A DNA stretch of 64,000 nt, taken from positions 124,001-188,000 of the forward strand of contig JBGUSK010000051.1 in NCBI GenBank assembly GCA_045132495.1, read 5' to 3'. Of this stretch, positions 7,390-16,185 are shown piece by piece. The stretch is from UBA11524 sp045132495. GTDB lineage: Bacteria; Bacillota; Clostridia; Christensenellales; Aristaeellaceae. The notes under the pieces were generated by a model, which saw only the letters and a list, made by a program, of their open reading frames with translations, had not been told where the DNA came from and made no database searches. Position numbers and translations under genes: made by a program. Within the stretch, counting starts at the first letter, position 1; each line of letters starts with the position of its first letter.

Positions 7390-8245
7390 GGTTTCTGTAC
7401 AGGGTGTGAAGGAGGGCGCTGCGAAAGTGGCGTTCACCTTCACAGCCCTTGTTTCCATTCTGGCGGTGGCGCTGATCTGCGTGTTCCTGTTCGCCAACGG
7501 TATCCCCGGCATGGCGAAAATCGGCGTGTGGGACTTCCTCTCCGGCGAAAAGTGGAAGCCTGGGCAGGAGGTTTTCGGCATTCTGCCTTTCATCCTCGGC
7601 TCGGTGTATGTCACGGCGGGCGCGCTGGTTGTCGGCGTTCCGGCGGGGCTGATGACAGCGCTGTTCCTGTCTCGGTTCGCATCGAAGAAGATGGCGAAGC
7701 TCCTGCGTCCGGCGGTGCAGCTGCTGGCGGGCATCCCGTCGGTGGTGTACGGCTTCTTCGGACTGGTGGTGCTGGTTCCGCTGGTGCGCCAGGTCTTCGG
7801 CGGCACGGGTTCGTCCCTGCTGACGGCCAGTGTGCTGCTGGGCATGATGATCCTGCCCACCATCATCACCGTGGCGGAATCCGCGCTGAACGCCGTGCCC
7901 GCCGCCTATTATGAGGGCGCGCTGGCCCTGGGCGCGACCCACGAGCGCAGTGTGTTCCATGTCATTCTCCCTGCTGCAAAGTCCGGCGTGATGGCGGGTG
8001 TGATCCTCGGCATTGGCCGCGCCATCGGCGAAGCCACCGCCGTCATGATGGTGGCAGGCAACCGCACCTCCATGCCCAAGGGGCTGCTGAAGGGCGTGCG
8101 TACCCTGACCAGCAATATCGTGATCGAAATGGGCTACGCTACCGACTTGCACCGGGAGGCGCTGATCGCCACGGCAGTGGTGCTGTTCGTGTTCATTCTG
8201 CTGATCAACGTGCTGACCAGCATCCTGAAAAGGAGGGCGAACTGA
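7382..8245 (+). CDS. pstC: phosphate ABC transporter permease PstC
   Basis: 287 residues with about six membrane helices and the binding-protein-dependent permease loop (YEGALALGATHERSVFHVILPAA, EAA-type) that docks onto PstB. FILGSVYVTAGALVVGVPAG and IPSVVYGFFGL are typical of PstC. It forms the membrane channel with PstA. It starts inside the end of pstS and its TGA overlaps the pstA ATG by one base, so translation is coupled. Confidence 0.95.
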   Translation: MSKVSVQGVKEGAAKVAFTFTALVSILAVALICVFLFANGIPGMAKIGVWDFLSGEKWKPGQEVFGILPFILGSVYVTAGALVVGVPAGLMTALFLSRFASKKMAKLLRPAVQLLAGIPSVVYGFFGLVVLVPLVRQVFGGTGSSLLTASVLLGMMILPTIITVAESALNAVPAAYYEGALALGATHERSVFHVILPAAKSGVMAGVILGIGRAIGEATAVMMVAGNRTSMPKGLLKGVRTLTSNIVIEMGYATDLHREALIATAVVLFVFILLINVLTSILKRRAN

Positions 8246-9069
8246 TGGTCAAGCTGCAAGCAAAGCTCTACCGCGCAGCCGTGTATGCAGGCGCGGCCTT
8301 CTCTGTGGGTGTGCTGGTGCTGATCGTGGGGTATATCCTCATCAAGGGCATCCCCCACCTGTCGCCGGAGCTGTTCGCCTGGGAATACAACTCGACCAAC
8401 GTGTCCATGATGCCCGCCATCATCAACACGCTGCTGATGACCCTGCTCTCCCTGCTGGTCTGCGTGCCGCTGGGCATCGGCGCGGCCATTTGGCTGACGG
8501 AATACGCCCCCCGCGGCAGCAGGCTGGTGAAGCTCGTCCGCATGACGGCGGAGACGCTCTCCGGCATTCCCTCCATCATCTACGGCCTGTTCGGCGCGCT
8601 GTTCTTTGTGGTGGCCATGGGGATGGGCCTCTCCCTGCTTTCCGGTGCGCTGACGCTTTCCATCATGGTGCTGCCCACCATCATGCGAACTACCGAGGAA
8701 GCCCTCCTCGCCGTGCCGGACAGCTACCGTGAGGGCAGCTTCGGCCTGGGCGCAGGGCGGCTGCGTACCACCTTCAAGGTGGTGCTGCCCAGCGCGGTGC
8801 CGGGAATCCTCTCTGGCGTGATCCTCGCCATCGGGCGCATCGTGGGTGAAACGGCGGCGCTGATCTACACCGCAGGCACAGTGCCCGAAGTGCCGGAATC
8901 CCTGCTGGATTCCACCCGCACGCTGGCGGTGCACATGTACACCATCTCCACCGAGGGGCTGTACATCGACCAGAGCTACGCCACGGCGGTGGTGCTGCTG
9001 GCGATGGTGCTGCTCATCAACAGCCTGTCCGCGCTGATCGCACGCAAAGTTGGAGGAAAACACGCATGA
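8245..9069 (+). CDS. pstA: phosphate ABC transporter permease PstA
   Basis: 274 residues, about six helices, with the Pst motif GIPSIIYGLFGALFF and the EAA loop YREGSFGLGAGRLRTTFKVVLPSA. It is the second channel subunit. The C-terminal segment with TLAVHMYTISTEGLYIDQSYATA is the usual PstA ending. ATGA overlap with pstB. Confidence 0.95.
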   Translation: MVKLQAKLYRAAVYAGAAFSVGVLVLIVGYILIKGIPHLSPELFAWEYNSTNVSMMPAIINTLLMTLLSLLVCVPLGIGAAIWLTEYAPRGSRLVKLVRMTAETLSGIPSIIYGLFGALFFVVAMGMGLSLLSGALTLSIMVLPTIMRTTEEALLAVPDSYREGSFGLGAGRLRTTFKVVLPSAVPGILSGVILAIGRIVGETAALIYTAGTVPEVPESLLDSTRTLAVHMYTISTEGLYIDQSYATAVVLLAMVLLINSLSALIARKVGGKHA

Positions 9070-9812
9070 AAATAGAGATCAACAACCTTGACCTGCATTA
9101 CGGGTCTTTCCACGCGCTGAAGGGCGTGAACCTCGCCATCCGTGAGAAGGAGATCACCGCCTTTATCGGCCCCAGCGGCTGCGGAAAATCGACGCTGCTC
9201 AAGACCCTCAACCGCATGAACGACCTGGTGGAGGGCTGCAAGATCACCGGTGAAGTCCTGCTGGATGGCGTAGACGTGTACAAGGATATGGATACCGCAC
9301 TCCTGCGCAAGCGGGTGGGCATGGTATTCCAGAAGCCCAACCCCTTCCCTATGAGCATCTACGACAACATCGCCTTCGGCCCGCGCACCCATGGCATCCG
9401 CTCTAAGGCCAAGCTGGACGACATCATCGAGCGCAGCCTTCGCAACGCCGCCATTTGGGACGAATTGAAGAACAGGCTGAAGAAGGATGCGCTGGGGCTT
9501 TCCGGCGGTCAGCAGCAGCGGCTGTGCATCGCCCGTGCGCTGGCAGTGGAGCCGGAAGTCCTCCTGATGGACGAACCCACCTCCGCCCTTGACCCCATCT
9601 CCACCAGCAAGATCGAGGATCTGGCCCTGCAGCTCAAGCAGGACTACACCATCGTCATGGTCACCCACAACATGCAGCAGGCCGCCCGCATCTCCGACAG
9701 GACGGCGTTCTTCCTGCTGGGAGAGGTGGTCGAATACGACGAGACCGCGAAGATCTTCTCCGTGCCCCAGGACAAGCGCACGGAGGACTACATCACAGGA
9801 AGGTTCGGCTGA
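9066..9812 (+). CDS. pstB: phosphate ABC transporter ATP-binding protein PstB
   Basis: 248 residues, the normal PstB length. Walker A GPSGCGKST (35-43), signature LSGGQQQRLCIARAL, Walker B VLLMDEPTSALDP and a switch histidine in MVTHNMQQAAR are all intact. NRMNDLVEGCKITGEVLLDG is the PstB-specific stretch. It energises uptake on the cytoplasmic side. The last bases (AGGTTCGGCTGA) recur just before phoU. Confidence 0.97.
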   Translation: MKIEINNLDLHYGSFHALKGVNLAIREKEITAFIGPSGCGKSTLLKTLNRMNDLVEGCKITGEVLLDGVDVYKDMDTALLRKRVGMVFQKPNPFPMSIYDNIAFGPRTHGIRSKAKLDDIIERSLRNAAIWDELKNRLKKDALGLSGGQQQRLCIARALAVEPEVLLMDEPTSALDPISTSKIEDLALQLKQDYTIVMVTHNMQQAARISDRTAFFLLGEVVEYDETAKIFSVPQDKRTEDYITGRFG

Positions 9813-9903
9813 AAGCCGAACGAACGATAGCCAATGCTTGCATTGGCAGAGTGAAGCCGGCAACGGAGAATCCGGTGCCGGCCGTATAAGGAGGTTCGGC
9901 TGA
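9801..9903 (+). repeat. pstB-phoU spacer with repeated 12-mer and three hairpins
   Basis: AGGTTCGGCTGA is present at 9801-9812 (end of pstB) and 9892-9903 (just before phoU). Between them lie hairpins GTTCGGCT/AGCCGAAC (9803-9821), GCCAATGC/GCATTGGC (about 9830-9847) and GCCGGC/GCCGGC. No T-tract follows, so these look like RNA processing or stability elements separating transporter and regulator messages. Confidence 0.5.
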
Positions 9904-10559
9904 TGAGAAACCGTTTTGATGAGCAGCTCCACACGCTCAACCACGAGCTGCTGGAAATGGGCGCGCTGATCGAGCGTGCCATCCGCAGCGCCACGGATGC
10001 GCTGGTCAAGCAGGACGTGGAGGCCGCTTTGCAGGCCATCGCCGCCGATAAAGAGGTGGATCAGGCGGAACGGGACATTGAATCCCTGTGCCTGAAGCTG
10101 CTTTTGCAGCAGCAACCTGTCGCAAGGGACTTGCGCTTGATCTCATCTGCGCTTAAAATGATAACGGACATGGAGCGCATCGGCGATCAGGCCAGCGACA
10201 TTGCCGAGCTGGTGATCTACCTGTCCAAGGAGCCCTACATCAAGGAGCTGACGCACCTGCCCCAGATGGCCGAGAACGCCATCCGCATGGTGACCGGCGC
10301 GCTGGACGCTTACGTCCGCAAGGATGTGGCGCTGGCGCAGGAGGTCATGGGCATGGACGACGCCATCGACGCACTGTTCGTGACGGTGAAGGACGAGCTG
10401 ATCGCCCTCATCCGTCATGACGCGGCCGCCGGCTCCCAGGCCATCGACCTGCTGATGATCGCCAAGTACTACGAGCGCATCGGCGACCACGCGCAAAACA
10501 TTGCCGAATGGGTGGAGTATGCGCTGACCGGAAGACACAAGGGAGTGTTCCTCACATGA
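9903..10559 (+). CDS. phoU: phosphate signalling regulator PhoU
   Basis: 218 residues, two PhoU three-helix repeats. Each carries the metal-binding pattern: KMITDMERIGDQASDIAE and MIAKYYERIGDHAQNIAEW. It restrains the PhoR kinase when phosphate is plentiful and contacts PstB. Start ATG 9903 follows AAGGAGG by 8 nt. Its TGA overlaps the response-regulator ATG (ATGA). Confidence 0.95.
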   Translation: MRNRFDEQLHTLNHELLEMGALIERAIRSATDALVKQDVEAALQAIAADKEVDQAERDIESLCLKLLLQQQPVARDLRLISSALKMITDMERIGDQASDIAELVIYLSKEPYIKELTHLPQMAENAIRMVTGALDAYVRKDVALAQEVMGMDDAIDALFVTVKDELIALIRHDAAAGSQAIDLLMIAKYYERIGDHAQNIAEWVEYALTGRHKGVFLT

Positions 10560-11233
10560 TCTATTACGTTGAAGACGATGACAACATCCGCGAGCTGGTG
10601 GTCTACACCCTCACGCAGATGAGCCTGCCCTGCCGCGGCTTTGCGGACGGGGCTGTTTTCCGTGCGGCGGTGGCAGAGGCTACGCCCGACCTCGTCCTGC
10701 TGGACATCATGTTACCCGGCGAGGACGGCCTGTCCCTGCTGCGCTTCCTGCGGGAGAACCACCGTACGGCGGAAACGCCGGTCATCATGCTCACCGCCAA
10801 GGGCACCGAGATGGACAAAGTGCAGGGCCTTGACTACGGCGCGGATGATTACATGACGAAGCCCTTCGGCATGGCGGAGCTGGTAGCCCGCATCCGTGCT
10901 CGCCTGCGCCGAACCGGTGCAAAAGCTGATGCGGATACCCTCAAATGCGGCGGGCTGACCATTGATCGCCGCGCCCACAAGGCCTTTGTGGACGGCATGG
11001 AAATGCCCTTGACTCTGAAGGAGTACGACCTGCTGCTCCTGCTGATGGAGAACAGTGGCGCGGCCTTCACCCGCGAGCAGCTGCTGGAGCGCATCTGGGA
11101 CATGGCCTACGACGGCGGCACCCGCACCGTGGACGTGCATGTGCAGACGCTCCGCACCAAGATGGGCCGCTGCGGCCACATGATCGAAACGGTGCGCGGC
11201 GTGGGGTATCGGTTCGGGGGTGGCGAAGCATGA
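10556..11233 (+). CDS. PhoB/PhoP-type response regulator
   Basis: 225 residues. Receiver domain 1-115 with the acidic pocket EDDD near the start, phospho-acceptor Asp50 in VLLDIMLPGEDG, the LTAKG threonine and Lys102 in TKPF; then an OmpR-type winged helix (TLKEYDLLLLLMENSG to VRGVGYRFGG). Start at 10556 overlaps phoU by 4 nt; an upstream in-frame start would lie inside phoU and precede the receiver fold. It should bind the TTNACA repeats at 6392-6468. Called PhoP/PhoB by fold and operon position. Confidence 0.9.
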   Translation: MIYYVEDDDNIRELVVYTLTQMSLPCRGFADGAVFRAAVAEATPDLVLLDIMLPGEDGLSLLRFLRENHRTAETPVIMLTAKGTEMDKVQGLDYGADDYMTKPFGMAELVARIRARLRRTGAKADADTLKCGGLTIDRRAHKAFVDGMEMPLTLKEYDLLLLLMENSGAAFTREQLLERIWDMAYDGGTRTVDVHVQTLRTKMGRCGHMIETVRGVGYRFGGGEA

Positions 11234-12903
11234 CCCGGCGCATCTTCCGCAACATCCTGCTGACGGCGGTGCTGGCGCTGCTGCTGTCCTCCGCGCTGCT
11301 GGTGGGGACGCTGTACAACGTGTACGAGGGACGCATTTCCGCCGAGCTGCGGACGGAGGCGGAGTACATCGTCCGGGCGCTAGACATGCTGCCGGATGAC
11401 CGCATCTACTTCGCTGACTTCTCACCTGACAACCGTGTGACGCTCATCGCCCCGGACGGCTCGGTGCTCTATGACAGCGACGCGGACGAGGCTCGTATGG
11501 ACAGCCACGCCCAGCGTCCGGAGGTGCTTGCCGCCCTTGCAGACGGCACTGGAGAAAGTACCCGCTACTCCGACACGCTGTCTGAGGTAACTATGTATTA
11601 CGCCCGTCGCACGGCTGACGGCAATGTGCTGCGCATCGCCAGCACTCGTTCCTCTGTGCTGGGCGTGTTCCTGAGCGTCGCTCCGCAGATCGTCATCAGC
11701 CTGCTGATGGTGGCTGCGCTGTCGCTGCTGATCGCCCGGTTTGCATCCCGGCAGATCGTGCAGCCCATCAACGACCTGAACCTGGACGAGCCCCTTGAAA
11801 ATGACGTGTACGACGAGCTGGCGCCGCTGCTCACCCGCATGGACCGGCAGCACGGCCAGATCCGCCAGCAGATGCACGATCTTGCCCGTGCCCACGCCGA
11901 CCTGAACGCTATCATGGCGAACATGCGCGAAGGCCTGATCCTGCTGAACAAGGAGAGCCGCATCATCTCCATCAACCACAGCGCGCAGACCATCTTCGGC
12001 GTGAAGGGCGTGGTCGCGCCCAACGCCGACCTGCTGACCATCTGCCGGGACGCCTCCGTGCTGGAGATCGTCAAGGCCGCGCAGAAAGGCGACTCCGGCG
12101 ATGTGGTGCTGCCCCGCGACAACCGCACCTACCGCATTTTCGCCAGCCCTGTTCTGCGGGAGGATAAGGTGCGCGGCGTGGTGCTGCTGGCACAGGACAT
12201 CTCGGCCCGCTATGCCGCCGAGGCCAGCCGACGGGAATTCACCGCGAACGTATCCCACGAATTGAAAACGCCGCTCACGTCCATCTCCGGGTATGCGGAG
12301 ATCATCGAGAGCGGCATCGCAAAAACCGAGGATGTGCCAGCCTTCGCCGGGAAAATACGTGCAGAAGCGAAACGGCTGGTGGCGCTGGTAAATGACATCC
12401 TTGAATTGTCCCGGCTGGATGAGAAGCAGGGACTTGGTGCGAAGGAGCACGTCGCCCTGCTTCCCCTGCTGAATGGGCTGACAGACAGCTTTGCACCCAT
12501 CGCAGCAGAAAAGGGTGTTGAACTCTCCGTTGAAGGCTGCGAAGCTACGGTGGAGGGCTACCCGGTGCTGCTGCGGGAGCTGTTCCACAACCTGATCGAC
12601 AACGCCATCAAGTACACTCCTGCCGGCGGCAGCGTAACCGTTCGGCTGTCACGGCAGGATGGGCGTATCTGCTGCGCTGTGCAGGATACTGGCATCGGCA
12701 TCCCGGAGGAACATCAGCCCCATGTGTTTGAACGCTTCTATCGGGTGGACAAGAGCCACTCACGGCAGACCGGCGGCGGGAGCTCCATTGGCAGCACCGG
12801 TCTGGGCCTGGCCATCGTCAAGCATGCGGCAGAGGTGCATCAGGCGCGGGTGGAGCTGGAAAGCAAGCCGCGGGAAGGGACGAAGGTGACGATCAGGTTT
12901 TAA
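11230..12903 (+). CDS. PhoR-type sensor histidine kinase
   Basis: 557 residues. TM1 about 8-30, extracytoplasmic segment 31-142, TM2 about 145-170, a short HAMP-like region, PAS domain about 222-325, HisKA with His343 in VSHELKTPLTSISGY, and HATPase_c with N box (HNLIDNAIKY), DTGIGIP and GSTGLGLAIVK. This is the PhoR domain order. It phosphorylates the regulator encoded just upstream (ATGA overlap) under phosphate limitation. Last gene of the pst operon. Confidence 0.92.
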   Translation: MTRRIFRNILLTAVLALLLSSALLVGTLYNVYEGRISAELRTEAEYIVRALDMLPDDRIYFADFSPDNRVTLIAPDGSVLYDSDADEARMDSHAQRPEVLAALADGTGESTRYSDTLSEVTMYYARRTADGNVLRIASTRSSVLGVFLSVAPQIVISLLMVAALSLLIARFASRQIVQPINDLNLDEPLENDVYDELAPLLTRMDRQHGQIRQQMHDLARAHADLNAIMANMREGLILLNKESRIISINHSAQTIFGVKGVVAPNADLLTICRDASVLEIVKAAQKGDSGDVVLPRDNRTYRIFASPVLREDKVRGVVLLAQDISARYAAEASRREFTANVSHELKTPLTSISGYAEIIESGIAKTEDVPAFAGKIRAEAKRLVALVNDILELSRLDEKQGLGAKEHVALLPLLNGLTDSFAPIAAEKGVELSVEGCEATVEGYPVLLRELFHNLIDNAIKYTPAGGSVTVRLSRQDGRICCAVQDTGIGIPEEHQPHVFERFYRVDKSHSRQTGGGSSIGSTGLGLAIVKHAAEVHQARVELESKPREGTKVTIRF

Positions 12904-12917
12904 CTCAACATTTTCAT

Positions 12918-12951
12918 GCGCGTCAGCCGAATCAACTGGCTGACGCGCTTT
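12918..12951 (+). terminator. terminator of the pst-pho operon
   Basis: Perfect 11-bp stem GCGCGTCAGCC/GGCTGACGCGC followed by only TTT. The stem is strong but the T-tract is short, so termination may be partial. Confidence 0.65.
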
Positions 12952-13073
12952 GGCTTAATTTGTTTCATGCGAGGTCCGCCAGTATCGCGATCTGAGGAAC
13001 TTGATTTTTTGTTGTCGGCAATTTGCGAAAAATGAAATAAAAAGCACCGTCCGATAGTCTATATAGTGAAGGG

Positions 13074-13102
13074 CTGACAACGCCCCGAAATTGTGGTATC
13101 AT
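13074..13102 (+). promoter_or_regulatory. promoter of the 13135 gene
   Basis: CTGACA (13074-13079), 17-nt spacer, TATCAT (13097-13102), about 30 nt before the start codon. Confidence 0.6.
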
Positions 13103-13134
13103 ACAGGCAGCGGAAGCTGAAAAGGAGCACTCGT

Positions 13135-13710
13135 ATGGCTAAAGACGTCCGCCCGGCCTGGCAGCAGGTGCTGCTGGTGGTGCTGAACAGTATGTTCGGT
13201 GTGAAGAACGGTTGCGAGGCCTGGGACAAGCTGAAGGATGAGGAAAAGGCTGCTGTGACGGACTTCCTTGCGGAGCATTGCGGCGAAAATGCCTCATCTG
13301 CCCTTGCGGAGACCTGCGCCATTGCCAAACCGAGCAGGCTGTCGGAGAGCCTGGGGAACTTCCTGGGCTTTGTCGGGGCCGTGGCGATCTGCTTTGTCTT
13401 GAAGTGGATTTCCGACTGGCTTTCATCTATTGATTGGCTGGAGCCGCTGCAGTGGCTGTACGTCCTGCTGATGCTTGGTTTGTATATCATGTCCTTCTTC
13501 GCGGATGAACGTCCGTCGCGCATGCTGGAGCTGTGGCGAGATCGAGAGAACTGTGACGGCGGCTCAAAATCTGTGCTGGATGAGATGTATCGCGTGATGC
13601 AGATGAGTCGCTGGCAGGCGATGGACAAGGGCATGCTGGTGCTGCGCCTCATCCTGTTTGGTATACTGCTGGCGCTGTGCATATTGAACTGGTATGTATT
13701 CTATACATGA
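13135..13710 (+). CDS. small membrane protein of unknown function
   Basis: 191 residues from ATG 13135 behind AAAAGGAG; the open frame begins earlier but without a site. About three membrane segments: GNFLGFVGAVAICFVLKWI, LQWLYVLLMLGLYIMSFF, and the C-terminal LRLILFGILLALCILNWYVFY. The N-terminal 80 residues are soluble and acidic and the loop between TM2 and TM3 is charged. No motif points to transport or catalysis. The nitroreductase follows after 20 nt, so the two may be co-transcribed, though no functional link is evident. Confidence 0.65.
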   Translation: MAKDVRPAWQQVLLVVLNSMFGVKNGCEAWDKLKDEEKAAVTDFLAEHCGENASSALAETCAIAKPSRLSESLGNFLGFVGAVAICFVLKWISDWLSSIDWLEPLQWLYVLLMLGLYIMSFFADERPSRMLELWRDRENCDGGSKSVLDEMYRVMQMSRWQAMDKGMLVLRLILFGILLALCILNWYVFYT

Positions 13711-13730
13711 TAAGGAAAGGGGTTATCTGA

Positions 13731-14450
13731 ATGACACTCGCCGATATGATCCCCCGCCGCCGCTCTGTGCGTGCCTACCGCGCTGAACGGATCGACAACG
13801 CGACCCTCGCTGACCTGCTGCGCTTCATGGAGGGCCTCGTCCCCCTCATCCCCGGCGTGAAGGTGGAGGGACGCATCATCCCCACCGACCACGGCAGCTT
13901 CCTGCAAAAGTGGAAGACGCCCCACTTTATCGCCATCTTCTCCGATGGCAGCGATGATGGGCTGCTCAATGCCGGATTCATGTACCAGCAGCTGGACTTG
14001 TATGCCCAGTCCCTGGGTCTGGGTACCTGCTGGGTGGGCCTGGGCAGTCTGACGGAGGCCGAGCCGGTTCCTGAGGGCATGAAGCTGGCGGTCATGATGG
14101 CCATCGGTCGTCCGGATGGCGTGCCGGAGCGCACCGCTGCCGACTTCAAGCGCAAGCCCATGAAGGAACTCTCCGATCGTCCTGATGACCGCCTGGAAGT
14201 CCTGCGGCTCGCGCCCTCCGCCACCAACAGCCAGCCCTGGTTCGTCACCCATGATGGCGACACGCTGCACATCTGGCGCGAGGAGCTGGGCCGGATCAAG
14301 CAGCGCACCCATGGCCGGATGAATAAGGTCGATATGGGCATCGGCCTGTGCCATCTGTATGCGGCCAACCCGGAGAGCTTCCGTTTCTGGCGCGAAGAGA
14401 ACCCGCCCACGCTGGACGGACAGATTTACATCGGATCTGTGACGCTGTAA
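13731..14450 (+). CDS. nitroreductase family protein
   Basis: 239 residues resembling the TM1586-type nitroreductases, which fuse two half-domains to bind one FMN. RRRSVRAYRAERI is the phosphate-contacting start of nitroreductases; GFMYQQLDLYAQSLGLGTCWVGLGS and RLAPSATNSQPWFV are the paired flavin-site segments. It should reduce quinones, nitro compounds or similar with NAD(P)H in the cytosol. Its physiological substrate is unknown. Confidence 0.8.
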   Translation: MTLADMIPRRRSVRAYRAERIDNATLADLLRFMEGLVPLIPGVKVEGRIIPTDHGSFLQKWKTPHFIAIFSDGSDDGLLNAGFMYQQLDLYAQSLGLGTCWVGLGSLTEAEPVPEGMKLAVMMAIGRPDGVPERTAADFKRKPMKELSDRPDDRLEVLRLAPSATNSQPWFVTHDGDTLHIWREELGRIKQRTHGRMNKVDMGIGLCHLYAANPESFRFWREENPPTLDGQIYIGSVTL

Positions 14451-14460
14451 GGGCATGAAG

Positions 14461-14493
14461 ATACCCCGCATCCACAATGGGTGCGGGGTGTTT
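14461..14493. terminator. bidirectional terminator between convergent genes
   Basis: ACCCCGCATCC pairs with GGGTGCGGGGT around an ACAAT loop, followed by GTTTTG on the plus strand. It separates the nitroreductase from the minus-strand gene ending at 14499. Confidence 0.75.
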
Positions 14494-14498
14494 TGATG

Positions 14499-15158
14499 TC
14501 AGCGGATGCTTGCGCACAGCTCCTCGATGCGCGCGGGAATCCACGCTTTGAGCTCCTCCCAGGTGCAGAGCATATCCTCGGGGACGAGCGCGCCCTCGTC
14601 AAACACCAGGGTGGGGATGAAGGAAAAATGCTCCCGGATGTAGGCGGCGCAGCGAATATCATCCTCGGTGGTAGGCTCATAAGTGCCCGCGAAGGGCCCG
14701 CCCACCAGCACTTCGCCGCCGGAAGCCACATTGCAGCTCTCCTTCCAGCCGGGCATGAGGCGGAACAGCTGTCCGTCCGGCAGGAAGGCATGCTTGCCGG
14801 GCTGGCAGTAGGCATGGACGTGCGTCTCTGTCAGCGGATGGGCGAAGGGCAGATCATCCTCCCACAGCGTCAGGTATTTACCGTGGAAGCTCGCTTCTGC
14901 CTTCGTGACGCTGCCGTCCGGCGCCACCCAGACCCAGATGTGTTCCAGGTCATACATGTGCTGGATGTCGTAGTCCCAAAACAGCGCGTACTCGATCACC
15001 AGACCGCAGAAATCCGGCTTGACCGTCCGCTTGGGGAAGGAGTCCGAGCGGATTTCCTCCCGGAAGACGGTGTATCCGACCTTCACCAGGGGGATGGTTT
15101 CATCCACGTCATAGTGGATGATGGGCGCGTATTTGAGGGCCAGCTGCTTGTCGTCCAT
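14499..15158 (-). CDS. hypothetical protein with a DLEH-type core
   Basis: 219 residues. Start ATG at 15156-15158, 8 nt from AGGAGG; a TTG two codons earlier would be only 2 nt from it. The centre reads YDLEHIWVWVAPDG and then SFHGKY, recalling the DWEH...H pattern of Vps62-like and NPP1-like proteins, but the match is short and I do not assign a family. PHYDVDET near the start and HVHAYCQPGKHAF add possible metal ligands. No signal peptide. The gene follows the iolE terminator so closely that no promoter fits between, so it may depend on read-through from the iol operon. Confidence 0.6.
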   Translation of the reverse strand: MDDKQLALKYAPIIHYDVDETIPLVKVGYTVFREEIRSDSFPKRTVKPDFCGLVIEYALFWDYDIQHMYDLEHIWVWVAPDGSVTKAEASFHGKYLTLWEDDLPFAHPLTETHVHAYCQPGKHAFLPDGQLFRLMPGWKESCNVASGGEVLVGGPFAGTYEPTTEDDIRCAAYIREHFSFIPTLVFDEGALVPEDMLCTWEELKAWIPARIEELCASIR

Positions 15159-15178
15159 GGGCAATGCCTCCTGTCACG

Positions 15179-15221
15179 AAAAATAGGGCGACGGAGAAAT
15201 GAGACGAAGTCTCCGTCGCCC
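15179..15221 (-). terminator. terminator at the end of the iol operon
   Basis: Perfect 12-bp stem GGGCGACGGAGA/TCTCCGTCGCCC; on the minus strand it is followed by TATTTTTC. Confidence 0.85.
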
Positions 15222-15229
15222 TTGTGGGA

Positions 15230-16126
15230 TTACAATCCGGTCTTCTCCGCGATGTAGGCGCGGGCCTTCTTGGCATACTCGAAGGGGTTGGCCTTGGCGG
15301 GATCCTGCTCGGCCTCGACAACCACCCAGCCCTCGTAGCCGGACTTCTCCAGGATGTCGAAGATGGGCGCGAAGTCCACATCGCCGTCGCCAGGCACGGT
15401 GAAAACACCCTCACGGACAGCCTGCAGGAAGCTCCAGCCCTCCTCACGGGCCTTGTCGCGGATGTTCAGACGGACGTCCTTGAGGTGGACGTGCTTGATG
15501 CGATCCACATACTTCTCCAGCACGGGCACGGGGTCGATGCCGGCGAAGGTCAGATGGCCGGAGTCGAACAGCAGGAAGACCTTCTCAGGATCGATCAGGG
15601 ACATGAAGGTGTCGATTTCCTCGGCCGTCTGCACGCCGGTACCCATGTGGTGATGGCAGGTCAGGGTCATGCCCTTCTCCTGAGCCAGAGCGCCCAGCTC
15701 GTTGTAGCCCTTGGCGATGATTTCCCACTGCTCCTTGGTGTAGACGGGCTTGTCTTCGCCGAAGATGTTCAGCGCCTTGCCCTGGATGGAGTTGCCCTGC
15801 TCGGAAGCGCCGATGACCTTGGCGCCCAGCGCATGCAGGCGGTCGCGGTGGGCGATGAAGTTCTTGATCGTCACCTCATAGGGCTCGGAGGTGAACAGGG
15901 TGGAGAACCAGGCGTTGCAAATTTGAAGGCCGCGCACGTCCAGCTTGTGCTTGAGGACGGCGACGTCCTGGGGATACTTGTTGCCGATCTCGCTGCCCTT
16001 GAAGCCGGCCAGAGCCATTTCGCTCACGCACTGCTCGAAGGTGTTTTCAGCGCCCAGGTCGGGCAGGTCGTCATTGGTCCAGCCGATGGGGGCGATAGCA
16101 AGCTTGACCTTGTTGGGATTCAGCAT
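15230..16126 (-). CDS. iolE: myo-inosose-2 dehydratase IolE
   Basis: 298 residues, the IolE length. Converts 2-keto-myo-inositol to trihydroxycyclohexane-dione in the cytosol. NPNKVKLAIAPIGWTNDDLPDLG is the family opening, and the xylose-isomerase-like TIM barrel shows CHHHMGTGVQT, LLFDSGHLTFAG, HVHLKDVR and the C-terminal VVVEAEQDP. Start ATG at 16124-16126 behind AAGGAGG; the open frame runs 16 codons further into an intergenic repeat. Last pathway gene of the operon, separated from iolD by a large palindromic repeat. Confidence 0.95.
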   Translation of the reverse strand: MLNPNKVKLAIAPIGWTNDDLPDLGAENTFEQCVSEMALAGFKGSEIGNKYPQDVAVLKHKLDVRGLQICNAWFSTLFTSEPYEVTIKNFIAHRDRLHALGAKVIGASEQGNSIQGKALNIFGEDKPVYTKEQWEIIAKGYNELGALAQEKGMTLTCHHHMGTGVQTAEEIDTFMSLIDPEKVFLLFDSGHLTFAGIDPVPVLEKYVDRIKHVHLKDVRLNIRDKAREEGWSFLQAVREGVFTVPGDGDVDFAPIFDILEKSGYEGWVVVEAEQDPAKANPFEYAKKARAYIAEKTGL

Positions 16127-16185
16127 GGGGGGTGTCCTCCTTATGTTTATCGGTATATCCGTAGGGGCGACCATTGGTCACCTGC

